From: Neorhizobium sp. UBA3556
GTDB lineage: Bacteria; Pseudomonadota; Alphaproteobacteria; Rhizobiales; Rhizobiaceae
NCBI GenBank assembly: GCA_002376235.1
Contig: DFNX01000008.1
Location: 1-64,000 of the forward strand
Direction: 5' to 3'
DNA length: 64,000 nt
How positions within the stretch are numbered: the first letter of the stretch is position 1; each line of letters begins with the position of its first letter. The position numbers were made by a program, and so were the translations under genes. Under the pieces are notes generated by a model. It did not search any database, was not told where the DNA came from, and saw nothing but the letters and a program-made list of their open reading frames with translations. Positions 43,309 through 52,367 of the stretch are shown here, piece after piece.

Positions 43309-44181
43309 ATGCCCGGAGCCCGCGCTTTATGGAAAGGGACGCTTTCGATCGGAAAGGTCGAGCTCGCAGTCGGTCTGTACACCGCAGCCAGCACGTCTGA
43401 GCGGATCTCCTTCAACATCGTCAATACGTCGACCGGCAACAAAGTGAAGCGGATTTATGTCGACGAGGATACCGGCAGGGAAGTCTCCAAGGATGAGCAG
43501 ACGAAAGGGTTTGAAACCACGTCCGGCGATTACATTCTGATCGATCCCGAAGAAGTTGCGGCGGCCATTCCCGACAGCGACAAAACGCTGCGGGTGCAGT
43601 CTTTTGTGGAGTGCGACGCGATCGACAAGATCTATTTTGACAAGCCCTACTACCTCGCACCCGAAACCGGCGACGCTCAGGCGTACGCGGCGGTACGCGA
43701 CACGCTGGAGAAATCGGGCACGGTGGCTATAGCCAGAGCGGTTCTGTTCCGGCGGATGCGATCGGTGCTGATCCGGCCCCATGGCCGAGGCCTCATCGCA
43801 ACGACCCTGAATTTTGACTATGAGGTGCGACCTGCGGCATCAGCTTTCAAACGCATCAAGTCGATCACCGTGGAAGACGAGATGCTCGACCTCGCAAAGC
43901 ATATCATCAGCAAGAAAATGGGCGACTTCGATCCGGCATCTTTCGAAGATCGCTACGAGGCGGCTCTCGCCTTGATGGTGAAGTCGAAGATCGACGGCAA
44001 GCCATTGCCGAAGCGGAAGAAGGTCCAGATATCGAAGCCCAACGACCTGCTTGCCGCGCTGCGCGAAAGCGCTGGCGAGAAATCGGCTTCCGGCAAGGCA
44101 GGCAAGAAGAAGGCAGCGAATACGAACCGGAAGAAAGCACCGCCGGCTTCGAAGCGGTCGCCTCAACGCAAGACAGGGTAG
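43309..44181 (+). CDS. ku: Ku, bacterial NHEJ end-binding protein (copy 1)
   Basis: 290 residues with the Ku core: MPGARALWKGTLSIGKVELAVGLYTA, RIYVDEDTGREVSKDEQTKGFE, YILIDPEEVAAAIPDSDKTL, VARAVLFRRMRSVLIRP-type AIARAVLFRRMRSVLIRP. The C-terminus is a Lys/Ala-rich basic tail like those that bind DNA or LigD. Bacterial Ku forms a ring on double-strand ends. It is followed 9 nt later by a second ku gene, the paired arrangement known in rhizobia, where the two may form heterodimers. Confidence 0.96.
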   Translation: MPGARALWKGTLSIGKVELAVGLYTAASTSERISFNIVNTSTGNKVKRIYVDEDTGREVSKDEQTKGFETTSGDYILIDPEEVAAAIPDSDKTLRVQSFVECDAIDKIYFDKPYYLAPETGDAQAYAAVRDTLEKSGTVAIARAVLFRRMRSVLIRPHGRGLIATTLNFDYEVRPAASAFKRIKSITVEDEMLDLAKHIISKKMGDFDPASFEDRYEAALALMVKSKIDGKPLPKRKKVQISKPNDLLAALRESAGEKSASGKAGKKKAANTNRKKAPPASKRSPQRKTG

Positions 44182-44190
44182 GAGCACGCG

Positions 44191-45009
44191 ATGCCGCAAC
44201 CGTATTGGAAAGGCTATCTGAAGCTGTCGCTTGTCACATGTGCCGTCAGCATGTCGCCGGCGACGAGCGGCAGCGAGAAGGTTCGCTTCCATACCATAAA
44301 CCGCAAGACTGGTAACAGAGTGCGATCCCAATACATCGATTCTGTCACCGGAAAGAGGGTCAAGGAGAAAGACGAGGCAAAGGGCTACGACAAGGGCGAC
44401 GAAGACTTCGTTATCATCACGGACAAAGACCTGGACTCCGTCGATCTCGACACGGTCAAGACGATCGACATCGAAAAGTTCGCGCCAGCCAGATCCGTCG
44501 AATGGATCTATCTGGAGAAGCCCCACTATCTCGTGCCGAACGATGCGGTCGGCGAAGAGGCGTTCGCGGTCATTCGCGAGGCAATGAAGTCCGAGGACGT
44601 CGTAGGGGTCTCACGGCTGGTTATCGGCCGCCGTGAGCGGTCTGTGATCCTGCAGCCGCTCGAAAAAGGCATCGTTTTGTGGATGCTGCGTTTTTCCGAC
44701 GAAGTCAGGCCCGCGGACGAATACTGGGACGATGTAGACGGCAAAGGCGATCCAGAGGTGGCGGCCGCTGTCGCAAAGACTGTGAAGCGCGAGACCCGCA
44801 AGTGGTCTGCGCGAATGGTGGGCGATCCCGTCCAGGACGAGTTGTTGTCCATCATCGCGAAGAAGAAAAAATCAGCGAAAAAGACATCTGGCGGGAAAAA
44901 GCAGGCCTCCGGTACTGCGAAGGCGAGCAGGCCCGACAACGTGGTCGACATCATGGACGCTCTGAAAAAGAGTCTTGCAAGCCAAGGCCAGAAAAAGAAG
45001 GCCAGCTAA
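44191..45009 (+). CDS. ku: Ku, bacterial NHEJ end-binding protein (copy 2)
   Basis: 272 residues: MPQPYWKGYLKLSLVTCAVSMSPA, NRKTGNRVRSQYIDSVTGKRVKEKDEAKGYD, VGVSRLVIGRRERSVILQPLEKG. It is clearly diverged from copy 1, so not a recent duplicate. The C-terminal tail is again Lys-rich (KKKKSAKKTSGGKKQ). AGGAG precedes the ATG; the two ku genes form one transcript. LigD for the same pathway is 4 kb downstream. Confidence 0.96.
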   Translation: MPQPYWKGYLKLSLVTCAVSMSPATSGSEKVRFHTINRKTGNRVRSQYIDSVTGKRVKEKDEAKGYDKGDEDFVIITDKDLDSVDLDTVKTIDIEKFAPARSVEWIYLEKPHYLVPNDAVGEEAFAVIREAMKSEDVVGVSRLVIGRRERSVILQPLEKGIVLWMLRFSDEVRPADEYWDDVDGKGDPEVAAAVAKTVKRETRKWSARMVGDPVQDELLSIIAKKKKSAKKTSGGKKQASGTAKASRPDNVVDIMDALKKSLASQGQKKKAS

Positions 45010-45115
45010 GGCCCGAACTTGAGCCAACGTCGATCATATCAACCTACGTTTCAACGCCTCCCATACCCACCCCGACGTCAGGCCCGGAACTTTCCCGAAT
45101 TGGGCATATCCGCCT

Positions 45116-45140
45116 GGAACATTTGTGCGCTGCACCCGTT
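45116..45140 (+). promoter_or_regulatory. EcfG/RpoE2-type promoter of the amylase gene
   Basis: GGAAC (45116-45120), 16 nt, CGTT (45137-45140), 41 nt before the ATG: an exact match to the general-stress promoter. Confidence 0.8.
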
Positions 45141-45181
45141 GAGGCGCGGCTTCATGATCACTCTCTGACAGAGGACGCTTT

Positions 45182-46660
45182 ATGGCATCTCGCACCCTGC
45201 TCCAGTTCTTTCATTGGTACTCTCCGGATGGCAGAAAACTTTGGGGCGAGGTGGCGGATGAAGCGCCACGCCTGGCAAGTCTGGGCATCACCGATGTCTG
45301 GCTTCCTCCCGCATACAAGGGTGCAGCAGGTGGCGCTTCGATCGGATACGACACCTACGACCTTTTCGATCTCGGCGAGTTCGACCAAAAAGGCAGCGTC
45401 GCCACAAAGTACGGGGACCGCGCAGGCCTCGAAAAGGCGGCACAAGCGCTGATGAACAATGGTATCGGCCCTATGCTTGACGTCGTCTTCAACCACAAGA
45501 TGGGCGCCGACGAGAAGGAACTGGTGCATGTGCGGCGGGTCGATGAGAACGACCGCACGCAGATATCCGAGGAGACGTTCGAGGCGCTCGCCTATACCCG
45601 TTTCACATTTCCGGGACGCAACGGGACCCACTCGCAGTTTATCTGGGATCAGAAATGCTTCAGCGGTGTGGACGTCATCGAGCAGCCGGACGAAAAAGGT
45701 GTCTTCAAGCTCGTCAATGAATACGGGGACGGCGAATGGAATGACGAGGTCGATCAGGAGCTCGGTAACTTCGACTACCTAATGGGTGCTGACGTCGAAT
45801 TCAGAAACCGGGCGGTCTGCGAGGAGCTCAACCACTGGGGCCGGTGGGTCTGCGAACAGATCCCGGTCAAGGGTTTCAGGCTTGATGCCGCCAAGCATAT
45901 CCCGGCGTGGTTCTTCCGCGATTGGGTCGGACATATGCGCGACAATGTAAGCGACGACCTGTTTGTCGTGGCTGAATACTGGCACCCCGACATGGAGGTG
46001 CTCAAATCATATCTCGACCTCGTGGACCGGCAGCTTACCCTTTTCGACGTGGCGCTGCATCACACCTTCCATGACGCATCGAAGCAAGGCAGCAGCTTCG
46101 ACATGCGCACGATCTTCGATGGCGCGCTGGTTTCTGCCTATCCGGAACACGCAGTCACGATCGTCGACAACCACGATACGCAGCCGCTCCAATCGCTCGA
46201 GGCTGCCGTCGATCCCTGGTTCAAGCCCCTCGCCTATGCGCTCATTCTTCTCAGGGAGAATGGAACCCCATGCGTGTTCCATCCCGACCTCTACGGCGCA
46301 TCCTATTCGGATGAAAAGGATGGCGAGACACATCACATCGACATGCCGGCGATCGCGTGCCTGCCACGCCTGCTCGAGGCAAGGCAGAAATACGCTCACG
46401 GACCACAGACTGATATCTTCGATCACCCCAACTGCGTAGCTTTCGTCCGCTATGGAACGGCTGAAGCGCCAGGATGTATTGTGGTAATGTCAAATGGCGA
46501 TGCCGGTGAAAAGCACGTGGAGCTGGGCGAAGACCGCGCCGGAACCTACATTGACTATCTCGGCCACCTGCAGGACCGGATCGGAGTCGGTGCGGACGGA
46601 AACGCGACATTCCCATGTCCCGCCGGCGGAGTAAGCGTGTGGGTACGGGAGAACGGCTGA
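45182..46660 (+). CDS. Cytoplasmic alpha-amylase, GH13
   Basis: 492 residues, no signal peptide, so it works inside the cell. GH13 motifs: region I DVVFNH (D100), nucleophile in GFRLDAAKH (D235), acid/base in VVAEYW (E265), and VDNHDTQP (D332). The start TLLQFFHWYSPDG and layout match AmyS-type intracellular amylases that trim glycogen or maltodextrins. The stress promoter ahead suggests use of stored glycogen in stationary phase or under osmotic stress, possibly feeding trehalose synthesis; that link is inferred. Confidence 0.92.
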   Translation: MASRTLLQFFHWYSPDGRKLWGEVADEAPRLASLGITDVWLPPAYKGAAGGASIGYDTYDLFDLGEFDQKGSVATKYGDRAGLEKAAQALMNNGIGPMLDVVFNHKMGADEKELVHVRRVDENDRTQISEETFEALAYTRFTFPGRNGTHSQFIWDQKCFSGVDVIEQPDEKGVFKLVNEYGDGEWNDEVDQELGNFDYLMGADVEFRNRAVCEELNHWGRWVCEQIPVKGFRLDAAKHIPAWFFRDWVGHMRDNVSDDLFVVAEYWHPDMEVLKSYLDLVDRQLTLFDVALHHTFHDASKQGSSFDMRTIFDGALVSAYPEHAVTIVDNHDTQPLQSLEAAVDPWFKPLAYALILLRENGTPCVFHPDLYGASYSDEKDGETHHIDMPAIACLPRLLEARQKYAHGPQTDIFDHPNCVAFVRYGTAEAPGCIVVMSNGDAGEKHVELGEDRAGTYIDYLGHLQDRIGVGADGNATFPCPAGGVSVWVRENG

Positions 46661-46697
46661 CTCGAACCTGCTGAGCGTACCTGAACTGGAGAGAGCC

Positions 46698-47417
46698 ATG
46701 GATCGTTCGTACCCGCCTCACAGACTGAACAAACTGCTCGAGCTTTTGCCGGAGAGTGACGCGGCGGACGTGTTCCCGGCGCTCGATCTGGTCGATCTTC
46801 CCCAGCACGTCATCCTGAGTGAAGCCGGCAAACCGATAGACCACGTCTATTTCCTTACCGAAGGCATAGGTTCTGTCTTCGTGACGACGCCCGAGGGCCG
46901 GCACGCAGAAGCCGGCATTTTCGGCTATGAGGGATACATACCGACATCCGCAGTCGCGGACGTGGCGGTGAGCACCTTCAACGTGAATATGCAAATACCG
47001 GGGCAGGCCTACCGGATGCCCTACTCTGCTTTTCGCAAGGCGATGCGCGAGAACACCAACTTCGAGAAGATCATGATCCGCGCGATCGAAGGGTTCGCGG
47101 TTCAGCTTGCCTATACCGCGGTGTCGAACGCCGCGCATGAAGTCAGCGAACGGCTCGCGCGCTGGCTCCTCATGTGCCACGATCGCGTCACCGGCGACGA
47201 CATATACATCACCCACGACTTCATCGCCCTGATGCTGTCGGTGCGCCGCCCCTCCGTTACGACCAGCCTTCACATCCTCGAAGGAAACGGTTTCATCCGG
47301 TCGGAACGCGGCGTGATCAGAATGAGGGACCGGGCGGGCCTCGAGGAATTCGCCCACGATGCATACGGACAGCCGGAGCGGGAGTACAAGCGCCTGATGA
47401 GCGAGTTGGCCTTCTGA
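46698..47417 (+). CDS. Crp/Fnr-family regulator (copy A)
   Basis: 239 residues: N-terminal cyclic-nucleotide-binding-like beta barrel (LVDLPQHVILSEAGKPIDHVYFLTEGIGSVFV) and C-terminal winged helix (DIYITHDFIALMLSVRRPSVTTSLHILEGNGFI). No iron-sulfur cysteine cluster is visible, so it is not a classic Fnr. It resembles a Crp-like group common in rhizobia with recognition helix VRRPSVT. A related regulator is at 56661-57365. Confidence 0.9.
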   Translation: MDRSYPPHRLNKLLELLPESDAADVFPALDLVDLPQHVILSEAGKPIDHVYFLTEGIGSVFVTTPEGRHAEAGIFGYEGYIPTSAVADVAVSTFNVNMQIPGQAYRMPYSAFRKAMRENTNFEKIMIRAIEGFAVQLAYTAVSNAAHEVSERLARWLLMCHDRVTGDDIYITHDFIALMLSVRRPSVTTSLHILEGNGFIRSERGVIRMRDRAGLEEFAHDAYGQPEREYKRLMSELAF

Positions 47418-47504
47418 GCACTGTGGATATCGGAAGGCACCGCGGCAGCTGCGAATAAAGCTGCACGCCTGAGCCTTGGCATCAGCGGGAGCTATCGCCA
47501 GCGC

Positions 47505-48290
47505 ATGTCTATACGGATCGCCACCTATAACATTAACGGGATCAACCAACGGCTGGACAACCTCCTGCGCTGGCTGAAAAGCACCTCTCCAGACATTGTC
47601 TGCTTGCAGGAGCTGAAGAGCGAGAGATTTCCGAGGACGGAAATCGAGCGTGCAGGCTACGGCGCGGTGTGGAGCGCGCAGAAGGCGTGGAACGGAGTGG
47701 CGATCCTGGCCCGAGGGGCCGAGCCTGTTCTGATCCGGGAGGGTTTGCCGAATGATCCCGAGCCGGAGCAAAAGCGCTACATCGAGGCCGCGGTGTCAGG
47801 AGTATTCGTAGCGTCGCTCTATTGCCCGAACGGAAATCCCGCTCCCGGTGAAAAATACGACTACAAGCTTCGCTGGATGAAGGCGCTCCGCAAGCGTGCG
47901 CTTGATGTGCTGAAGTCGGGTGCACCTGCTGTGCTCGCAGGGGACTACAACGTGATCCCGGAGGATGCCGACGTCTATCGGCCGGAGGCATGGCGCAAAG
48001 ATGCGCTGTTTCGACCAGAGGTTCGCAAGGCCTATGCCGTTTTGCTGAAGGATGGCTGGGTCGACACGATCAAACACCTTCATCCGGACGAGAGGATTTA
48101 CACGTTCTGGAAATACTGGCGAAACTCATTCGAGCGGGACGCCGGCTTGCGTATCGACCACATTCTCGCATCGCCAGCGATCTCGCCGCGCGTTACCGAA
48201 GCTGGGGTCGACAAGGCCCCGCGGGGCTGGGATAGCAGAAGCGACCACGCTCCTGCATGGATAACGCTTGCAGATGGACCAGCAGCTTGA
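47505..48290 (+). CDS. xthA: Exodeoxyribonuclease III (Xth family)
   Basis: 261 residues with all family motifs: ATYNINGINQRL, DIVCLQELKSE (catalytic E), SLYCPNGNP, AGDYNVIP, RIDHIL and DSRSDHAPAW. It cleaves at abasic sites and trims 3' blocked ends, which would prepare ends for Ku/LigD repair. It lies between the ku pair and ligD and is translationally coupled to the next small gene (TTGA overlap). Confidence 0.93.
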   Translation: MSIRIATYNINGINQRLDNLLRWLKSTSPDIVCLQELKSERFPRTEIERAGYGAVWSAQKAWNGVAILARGAEPVLIREGLPNDPEPEQKRYIEAAVSGVFVASLYCPNGNPAPGEKYDYKLRWMKALRKRALDVLKSGAPAVLAGDYNVIPEDADVYRPEAWRKDALFRPEVRKAYAVLLKDGWVDTIKHLHPDERIYTFWKYWRNSFERDAGLRIDHILASPAISPRVTEAGVDKAPRGWDSRSDHAPAWITLADGPAA

Positions 48291-48610
48291 GCAAGCAACC
48301 GACACACACGCCCGATGGACGGTACATCGTCGTCAGGGGACGGCTCTGGAGAGCGTCGAAACCCAACCTTCCGGAGGATCGTCGGTCACAGCTCGTATCC
48401 GATCTGATGAAGGCGAGAAGGGAAATGCGGATTGCTGAAGTCGGAAGCGAGCAGCGAAGCGCGGCGAAGGCTGCGGTCGAAGCTGCAAAGCGAGGCCTTG
48501 GTGAACGCGGCCCCGTATGGTGGTCGGATGGCACACCCGACTATAATCGCCACCTCGTCAAGAACACGCCTTATGCCGAGTGGTTCGCGGAAGCTCGATC
48601 GCGGGAATGA
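48287..48610 (+). CDS. Conserved protein of unknown function
   Basis: About 107 residues if TTG 48287, overlapping the xth stop, is the start; the first clear homology is THTPDGRYIVVRGRLWRASKPNLPEDRR, followed by a charged helix and LGERGPVWWSDGTPDYNRHLVKNTPYAEWF. I recognise this as a short conserved protein of many alpha- and betaproteobacteria that has no assigned role. It appears to be in an operon with exonuclease III. Confidence 0.72.
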   Translation: MSKQPTHTPDGRYIVVRGRLWRASKPNLPEDRRSQLVSDLMKARREMRIAEVGSEQRSAAKAAVEAAKRGLGERGPVWWSDGTPDYNRHLVKNTPYAEWFAEARSRE

Positions 48611-48632
48611 TCACGGGCTTGTAATATCGTCC

Positions 48633-48646
48633 GTACGGTAGCGGAC
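48633..48646 (+). promoter_or_regulatory. Stress-island palindrome GTACG-gtag-CGGAC
   Basis: GTACGGTAGCGGAC, one mismatch from a perfect 5-4-5 dyad, lies 54 nt before a DUF2934 gene. The same 14-bp pattern occurs at 55838, 59290 and 62289. No good GGAAC promoter is seen here; a TGAAC at 48649 lacks a matching -10. Confidence 0.45.
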
Positions 48647-48699
48647 ATTGAACTAGCGCCCGTCGGCCACAAGTCTCCCCGGTAAATGGAGGAAACACC

Positions 48700-48867
48700 A
48701 TGCAACGCGACGAATGGATATCGAACCGAGCCTACGCGATCTGGGAAGACAGCGGTCACTCTGAGGGAAATGATCGGGCCCATTGGGAACAGGCGGAGAA
48801 AGAGTGGGCCGACAATCATGGTCAAGCCGGCGCATCGGCCGACAATTGGGATGAGGAAGAAGTCTAA
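48700..48867 (+). CDS. DUF2934 small protein (copy 1)
   Basis: 55 residues from ATG 48700 after GGAGGAAA: MQRDEWISNRAYAIWEDSGH followed by an HWEQAEKEW helix and an acidic end. This is DUF2934, a short family common in rhizobia and linked to stress-induced gene sets; no molecular function is known. A strong intrinsic terminator follows. A second member is at 56039. Confidence 0.88.
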   Translation: MQRDEWISNRAYAIWEDSGHSEGNDRAHWEQAEKEWADNHGQAGASADNWDEEEV

Positions 48868-48900
48868 GCGGTCCAAACTCATCGTCTACTAGGCATTATG

Positions 48901-48932
48901 GCTGCGCGCTCCTGCCGATCGCGCAGCTTTTT
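48901..48932 (+). terminator. Intrinsic terminator of the DUF2934 gene
   Basis: GCTGCGCG-(11 nt)-CGCGCAGC followed directly by TTTTT: a perfect 8-bp GC stem with a T run, 33 nt after the stop codon. Confidence 0.9.
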
Positions 48933-49080
48933 GCTGCAAAGGGTCATGCCAAAGAAAATAAAGGCGTCTAGCGCGTGCATGTGAAGGCGCAAGTCATCGT
49001 AGCATGGAACCTTAAACAGCCTGCAGGGTTATCACGGCGCTTCGATACCGACCTGCCTGAATGAGTTTGATATCCCCGAA

Positions 49081-49317
49081 ATGAAAAAATTCCTCGAAAC
49101 GAAGTTCGGCCCAACCGAACTGTCAATTATCGACCGCGCCCTGCAAGACTGGCTCAAATCGTCTGACCTGGAGCGGACGTCGGCAGAAGCGGAAATCGGC
49201 GCCGCGGTAATGATCAATCTCTTCCGCGAGGGATACGACACTCTTCCAGCATTGAATAAGGCGATCTCCGCTCACCGAGGCCTGAAGGACTTGTCAGAAA
49301 GCGCGCTGCCCCGCTAG
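49081..49317 (+). CDS. Small hypothetical protein
   Basis: 78 residues (MKKFLETKFGPTELSIIDRA, then AEIGAAVMINLFREGYDTLPALNKAISAHRGL), all-helical in appearance and of ordinary composition. I do not recognise the family. It overlaps the end of ligD by 4 nt in convergent orientation. A real gene is likely from composition and start context (CCCCGAAATG is weak, so the start is uncertain). Confidence 0.55.
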   Translation: MKKFLETKFGPTELSIIDRALQDWLKSSDLERTSAEAEIGAAVMINLFREGYDTLPALNKAISAHRGLKDLSESALPR

Positions 49318-51929
49318 CCGCCCAGCTTTTTGATAGCGTTCGACAAAGAGCCAGCGGCGTCATCGTAGCCATCCCACGCCTTGCTGGCTTTGAGAAGCCC
49401 TGGAACCGTCCTGATCGTATAGCGTGCGGGGTCGAGATTGGCCCGGACCTGCGACCACTCGAGCGGCATCGAAACTGTCGCACCGGGACGCGCCCTCGGC
49501 GAAAGCGGTGCGACCGCAGTCGATAGTCGATCATTCCTGAGATAGTCGAGGAATATCCGGCCGTCCCGAAGTTTCTTGGCCATTTTGGTGAGATAAAGGT
49601 TTGGGCTGTCGCTTGCCATTTGTTTGCATATTTCGAGAGCAAACTGCTTTCCCTCGGGCCATCCGGGTGAGCGACCTCGGGTGACGCGAAGCGGTGCAAC
49701 GACATGAAGGCCCTTGCCTCCTGTAGACTTGCAAAAGGACTGAAGACCAACCTTGGATAGGCGATCTCTCATTTCTTTCGCCGCTGCCACGACGTCTGCG
49801 AACGCCACATCCGGTCCCGGATCAAGGTCGAATATCAGTCGCCCTGGCGTTTCCGGCGCGCCAGGAGCGCAGTTCCAGGGATGCAGCTCGACGCCGCCAA
49901 TCTGGGCCAAGGCAGCAAGTGCCTTGATCCTGTCGACCTGGAGATACGACTTTTTGTCTCCGTGGACCTTGATCAGTTCGATCAGGTTTGAGGTGCCCGA
50001 CATTGCGTGACGTTGGAAGAACGTCTCTCCGTCGATGCCGTCGGGTGCCCTGACGACGGAAACCGGCCGGCCGCGGATATGTCTTAGCATCCAATCCCCG
50101 ACCGCCTCGTAATATCGCGCCAGATCCTCTTTCGTCACATCATGGTCGCCTTTCCAGAGCACCTTCCCGGCACTGGAAATTGATACACCCATGACCTCAA
50201 CGCGTGCATGTTTTCTAGACCTTGGCCGCGCGACTTCAGGCTCCGGAGAGGCAGGCGGTGAAGGATCGTCGACCTCCACATCAGAAGCTTCCTTGTCTTC
50301 TCGAAGTCCCTTGAACGAGGCCTGCCGCACTGCCCCATCGTTGGTCCACCCGGCGAATTCGATTTCCGCGACGAGTTCCGGCTTTACCCAGATGATCTCC
50401 GCAGCGTCCGCCGGCGCATTCTCCCCGGAAAATGGCGACCGGGCTCGATGACGAGGCTCTAGGCGCTCAATCAGCTCGGCGGCCTGTTTCGCACCATATC
50501 CCGTGCCCACTCTGCCGACGTAGATAAGGCGCTTGCCACGATGGACGCCAACCAGGAGCGACTTGAACTGCTTGCCGGTAAGCGCATATCCGCCGATGAC
50601 GACTTCATGCCCTGCCCGGCACTTCGATTTTACCCAATCCTCGCTTCGGCCGGACCGATATTGCGAGCCCATCCGTTTGGAAACAATGCCTTCGAGATTA
50701 AGCCGGCAAGCAGACTTCAAAACTGCGTCGCCACCCGTTTCGAAATGCTCGACAAACCGCAGGAGCGGGGACGAATTTGCGTCCTGGAGAAGCTTGCCCA
50801 GTCTTTGTTTTCGCTCTGTGAGCGGAAGGTCGCGGATATTCTCGTCCCCCGCATGAAGCAGATCGAAAGCGAAATAGACCAGGTTCTTCGTATCACTATC
50901 AGACAGTGACGCTTGCAGCGCGGCGAAATCCGGGGCGCCGGACGCATCCAGCGCACATATTTCTCCATCGATGATGCCGTCGGACAGCTTCCCGCCGGCC
51001 GCAGCGATCTCCGGAAAACGTTCCGTCCAGTCGAGACCGCTTCGAGTGAGAAGCTGAGCCTGCCCGCCGATAACCCGCATCTGGATCCTGTAGCCGTCGA
51101 ACTTGATCTCATGGACCCACGCAGTCCCGGATGGGGGGCGCTTCACCGACTTGCAGAGTTGAGGGGGAATGAACTCGGGCAAGGTATTTGCGGTGGGTTT
51201 TCCCGCTGGTCCAGAGCGCTTCCTCGGCCTTCGTGTTTTGCTTCCGGATGCGATCTCGCCTTTGGCAGACTGACCGCTGTCCCATACCGCATCGTTCGAG
51301 ACAACGGCACTCTCCAGCATGAAAGGGCGCGGTTTGCGACCTCGACCCTCAGCGATTTCGGCCATCGAGCGTCCGGAGGCGACAGACGTTGGATATTGAT
51401 CGAGAAAGCTTCCCGCATGATCAACCTTCGCGTGCTCATCCGAATGCTTGATAAGGAGCCAGTTTGTCCGCTTGCCACCAGATCGGTCGTGCTTCATTCG
51501 GACAAGAACGAAAGACCCCTTCAGTCGCGTGCCATGGAAGCGGATCTTGAAGTCTCCATCCTTCAGGGCTTTTTCCGGCGGCTTGTCGCCTTCAGGCTCC
51601 CAATAGCCGCGGTCCCAGATCATCACCGTCCCGCCGCCGTATTCTCCAGCAGGTATCGAGCCTTCGAAATCGCCATAGCCAAGTGGGTGGTCCTCGACCT
51701 CTACAGAAAGTCGTTTGTCTTCCGGATCGATCGACGGACCACGGGTAATGGCCCACGACTTGAAGACACCGTCGATCTCGATGCGGAGGTCATAATGGAG
51801 GCGCCGGGCATCATGCTTCTGGATGACGAAGCGAGGACGCCCAGATTTCTTGACCTCCCCGACCCCGGTTGGCTCGAGTGTTTTCTTGAAATCTCGCTTG
51901 CTGTGATAGTCGGCAAGCTTCCTGTTCAT
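49314..51929 (-). CDS. ligD: LigD, multifunctional NHEJ DNA ligase
   Basis: 871 residues with all three parts in the order PE-LIG-POL. Phosphoesterase: residues about 30-170 (QKHDARRLHYDLRIEIDGV, HPLGYGDFEGSIPAGEYGGG). ATP-dependent ligase: WVHEIKFDGYRIQ with the adenylated lysine at 276. Polymerase/primase: from about 590 (VMGVSISSAGKVLWKG) with metal motif FDLDPGP near 701 and STGGKGLHVV. It fills, trims and seals ends held by Ku. It overlaps a 95-residue upstream gene by 4 nt. Confidence 0.96.
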   Translation of the reverse strand: MNRKLADYHSKRDFKKTLEPTGVGEVKKSGRPRFVIQKHDARRLHYDLRIEIDGVFKSWAITRGPSIDPEDKRLSVEVEDHPLGYGDFEGSIPAGEYGGGTVMIWDRGYWEPEGDKPPEKALKDGDFKIRFHGTRLKGSFVLVRMKHDRSGGKRTNWLLIKHSDEHAKVDHAGSFLDQYPTSVASGRSMAEIAEGRGRKPRPFMLESAVVSNDAVWDSGQSAKGEIASGSKTRRPRKRSGPAGKPTANTLPEFIPPQLCKSVKRPPSGTAWVHEIKFDGYRIQMRVIGGQAQLLTRSGLDWTERFPEIAAAGGKLSDGIIDGEICALDASGAPDFAALQASLSDSDTKNLVYFAFDLLHAGDENIRDLPLTERKQRLGKLLQDANSSPLLRFVEHFETGGDAVLKSACRLNLEGIVSKRMGSQYRSGRSEDWVKSKCRAGHEVVIGGYALTGKQFKSLLVGVHRGKRLIYVGRVGTGYGAKQAAELIERLEPRHRARSPFSGENAPADAAEIIWVKPELVAEIEFAGWTNDGAVRQASFKGLREDKEASDVEVDDPSPPASPEPEVARPRSRKHARVEVMGVSISSAGKVLWKGDHDVTKEDLARYYEAVGDWMLRHIRGRPVSVVRAPDGIDGETFFQRHAMSGTSNLIELIKVHGDKKSYLQVDRIKALAALAQIGGVELHPWNCAPGAPETPGRLIFDLDPGPDVAFADVVAAAKEMRDRLSKVGLQSFCKSTGGKGLHVVAPLRVTRGRSPGWPEGKQFALEICKQMASDSPNLYLTKMAKKLRDGRIFLDYLRNDRLSTAVAPLSPRARPGATVSMPLEWSQVRANLDPARYTIRTVPGLLKASKAWDGYDDAAGSLSNAIKKLGG

Positions 51930-52213
51930 CGCGGTGACGCCATCCCGTTGGAATCCATTTTACCCGGACTATCAGTGTCGTCTTCCGGCGGAATTCCGTC
52001 AGCCTGTTCTAGACCCATGATGGCCTCGACCGGTATCGGATCGGACGCGATAGCCTCTATAACCTCACCGGAGGCACCATTGCGGGCCGCATGGATGATC
52101 GCCTCGCGCGTCTCCCGTTCCGCCTGCAGACGCAGACGAAGCCAGCGAGTAACATCGCGTTCGCGGGCGCTGACTGCACGTGATTTGCTTGCGTTTGAGA
52201 GATCAGTATCCAT
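51926..52213 (-). CDS. Small protein encoded upstream of and overlapping ligD
   Basis: 95 residues, charged and helical (SARERDVTRWLRLRLQAERETREAIIHAARNG), with an acidic C-terminus. I do not recognise the family. The 4-nt ATGA overlap with ligD means the two are made together, so it may assist NHEJ or only serve to couple translation. A GGAAC-N16-GATT element lies 9 nt before the ATG. Confidence 0.7.
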   Translation of the reverse strand: MDTDLSNASKSRAVSARERDVTRWLRLRLQAERETREAIIHAARNGASGEVIEAIASDPIPVEAIMGLEQADGIPPEDDTDSPGKMDSNGMASPR

Positions 52214-52221
52214 ACAGCATC

Positions 52222-52246
52222 AATCGCTTCGGACCCTGGAAGTTCC
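52222..52246 (-). promoter_or_regulatory. GGAAC-N16-GATT element before the ligD operon
   Basis: On the minus strand GGAAC (52242-52246), 16 nt, GATT (52222-52225). It has the same off-consensus -10 form as the two elements before ku, but is very close to the ATG (9 nt), so it may not be a promoter. Confidence 0.3.
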
Positions 52247-52367
52247 GAACGCGCTCAATCTTCCTCAGGCCAAGAAACTCAGGCGATCGTTTCGATCATC
52301 CGTCTTGCTTGGATTAATCCGTGAAATATGATCCCTGGGTAATAAGGCCCTCGGGAGAAGTAGGCAA

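Noticed and set aside
46251..47771. A 506-codon open frame on the minus strand
   Set aside because: It is antisense to the amylase, Crp/Fnr and exonuclease III genes, all of which have full family motifs; its protein is Arg/His-rich without any domain.
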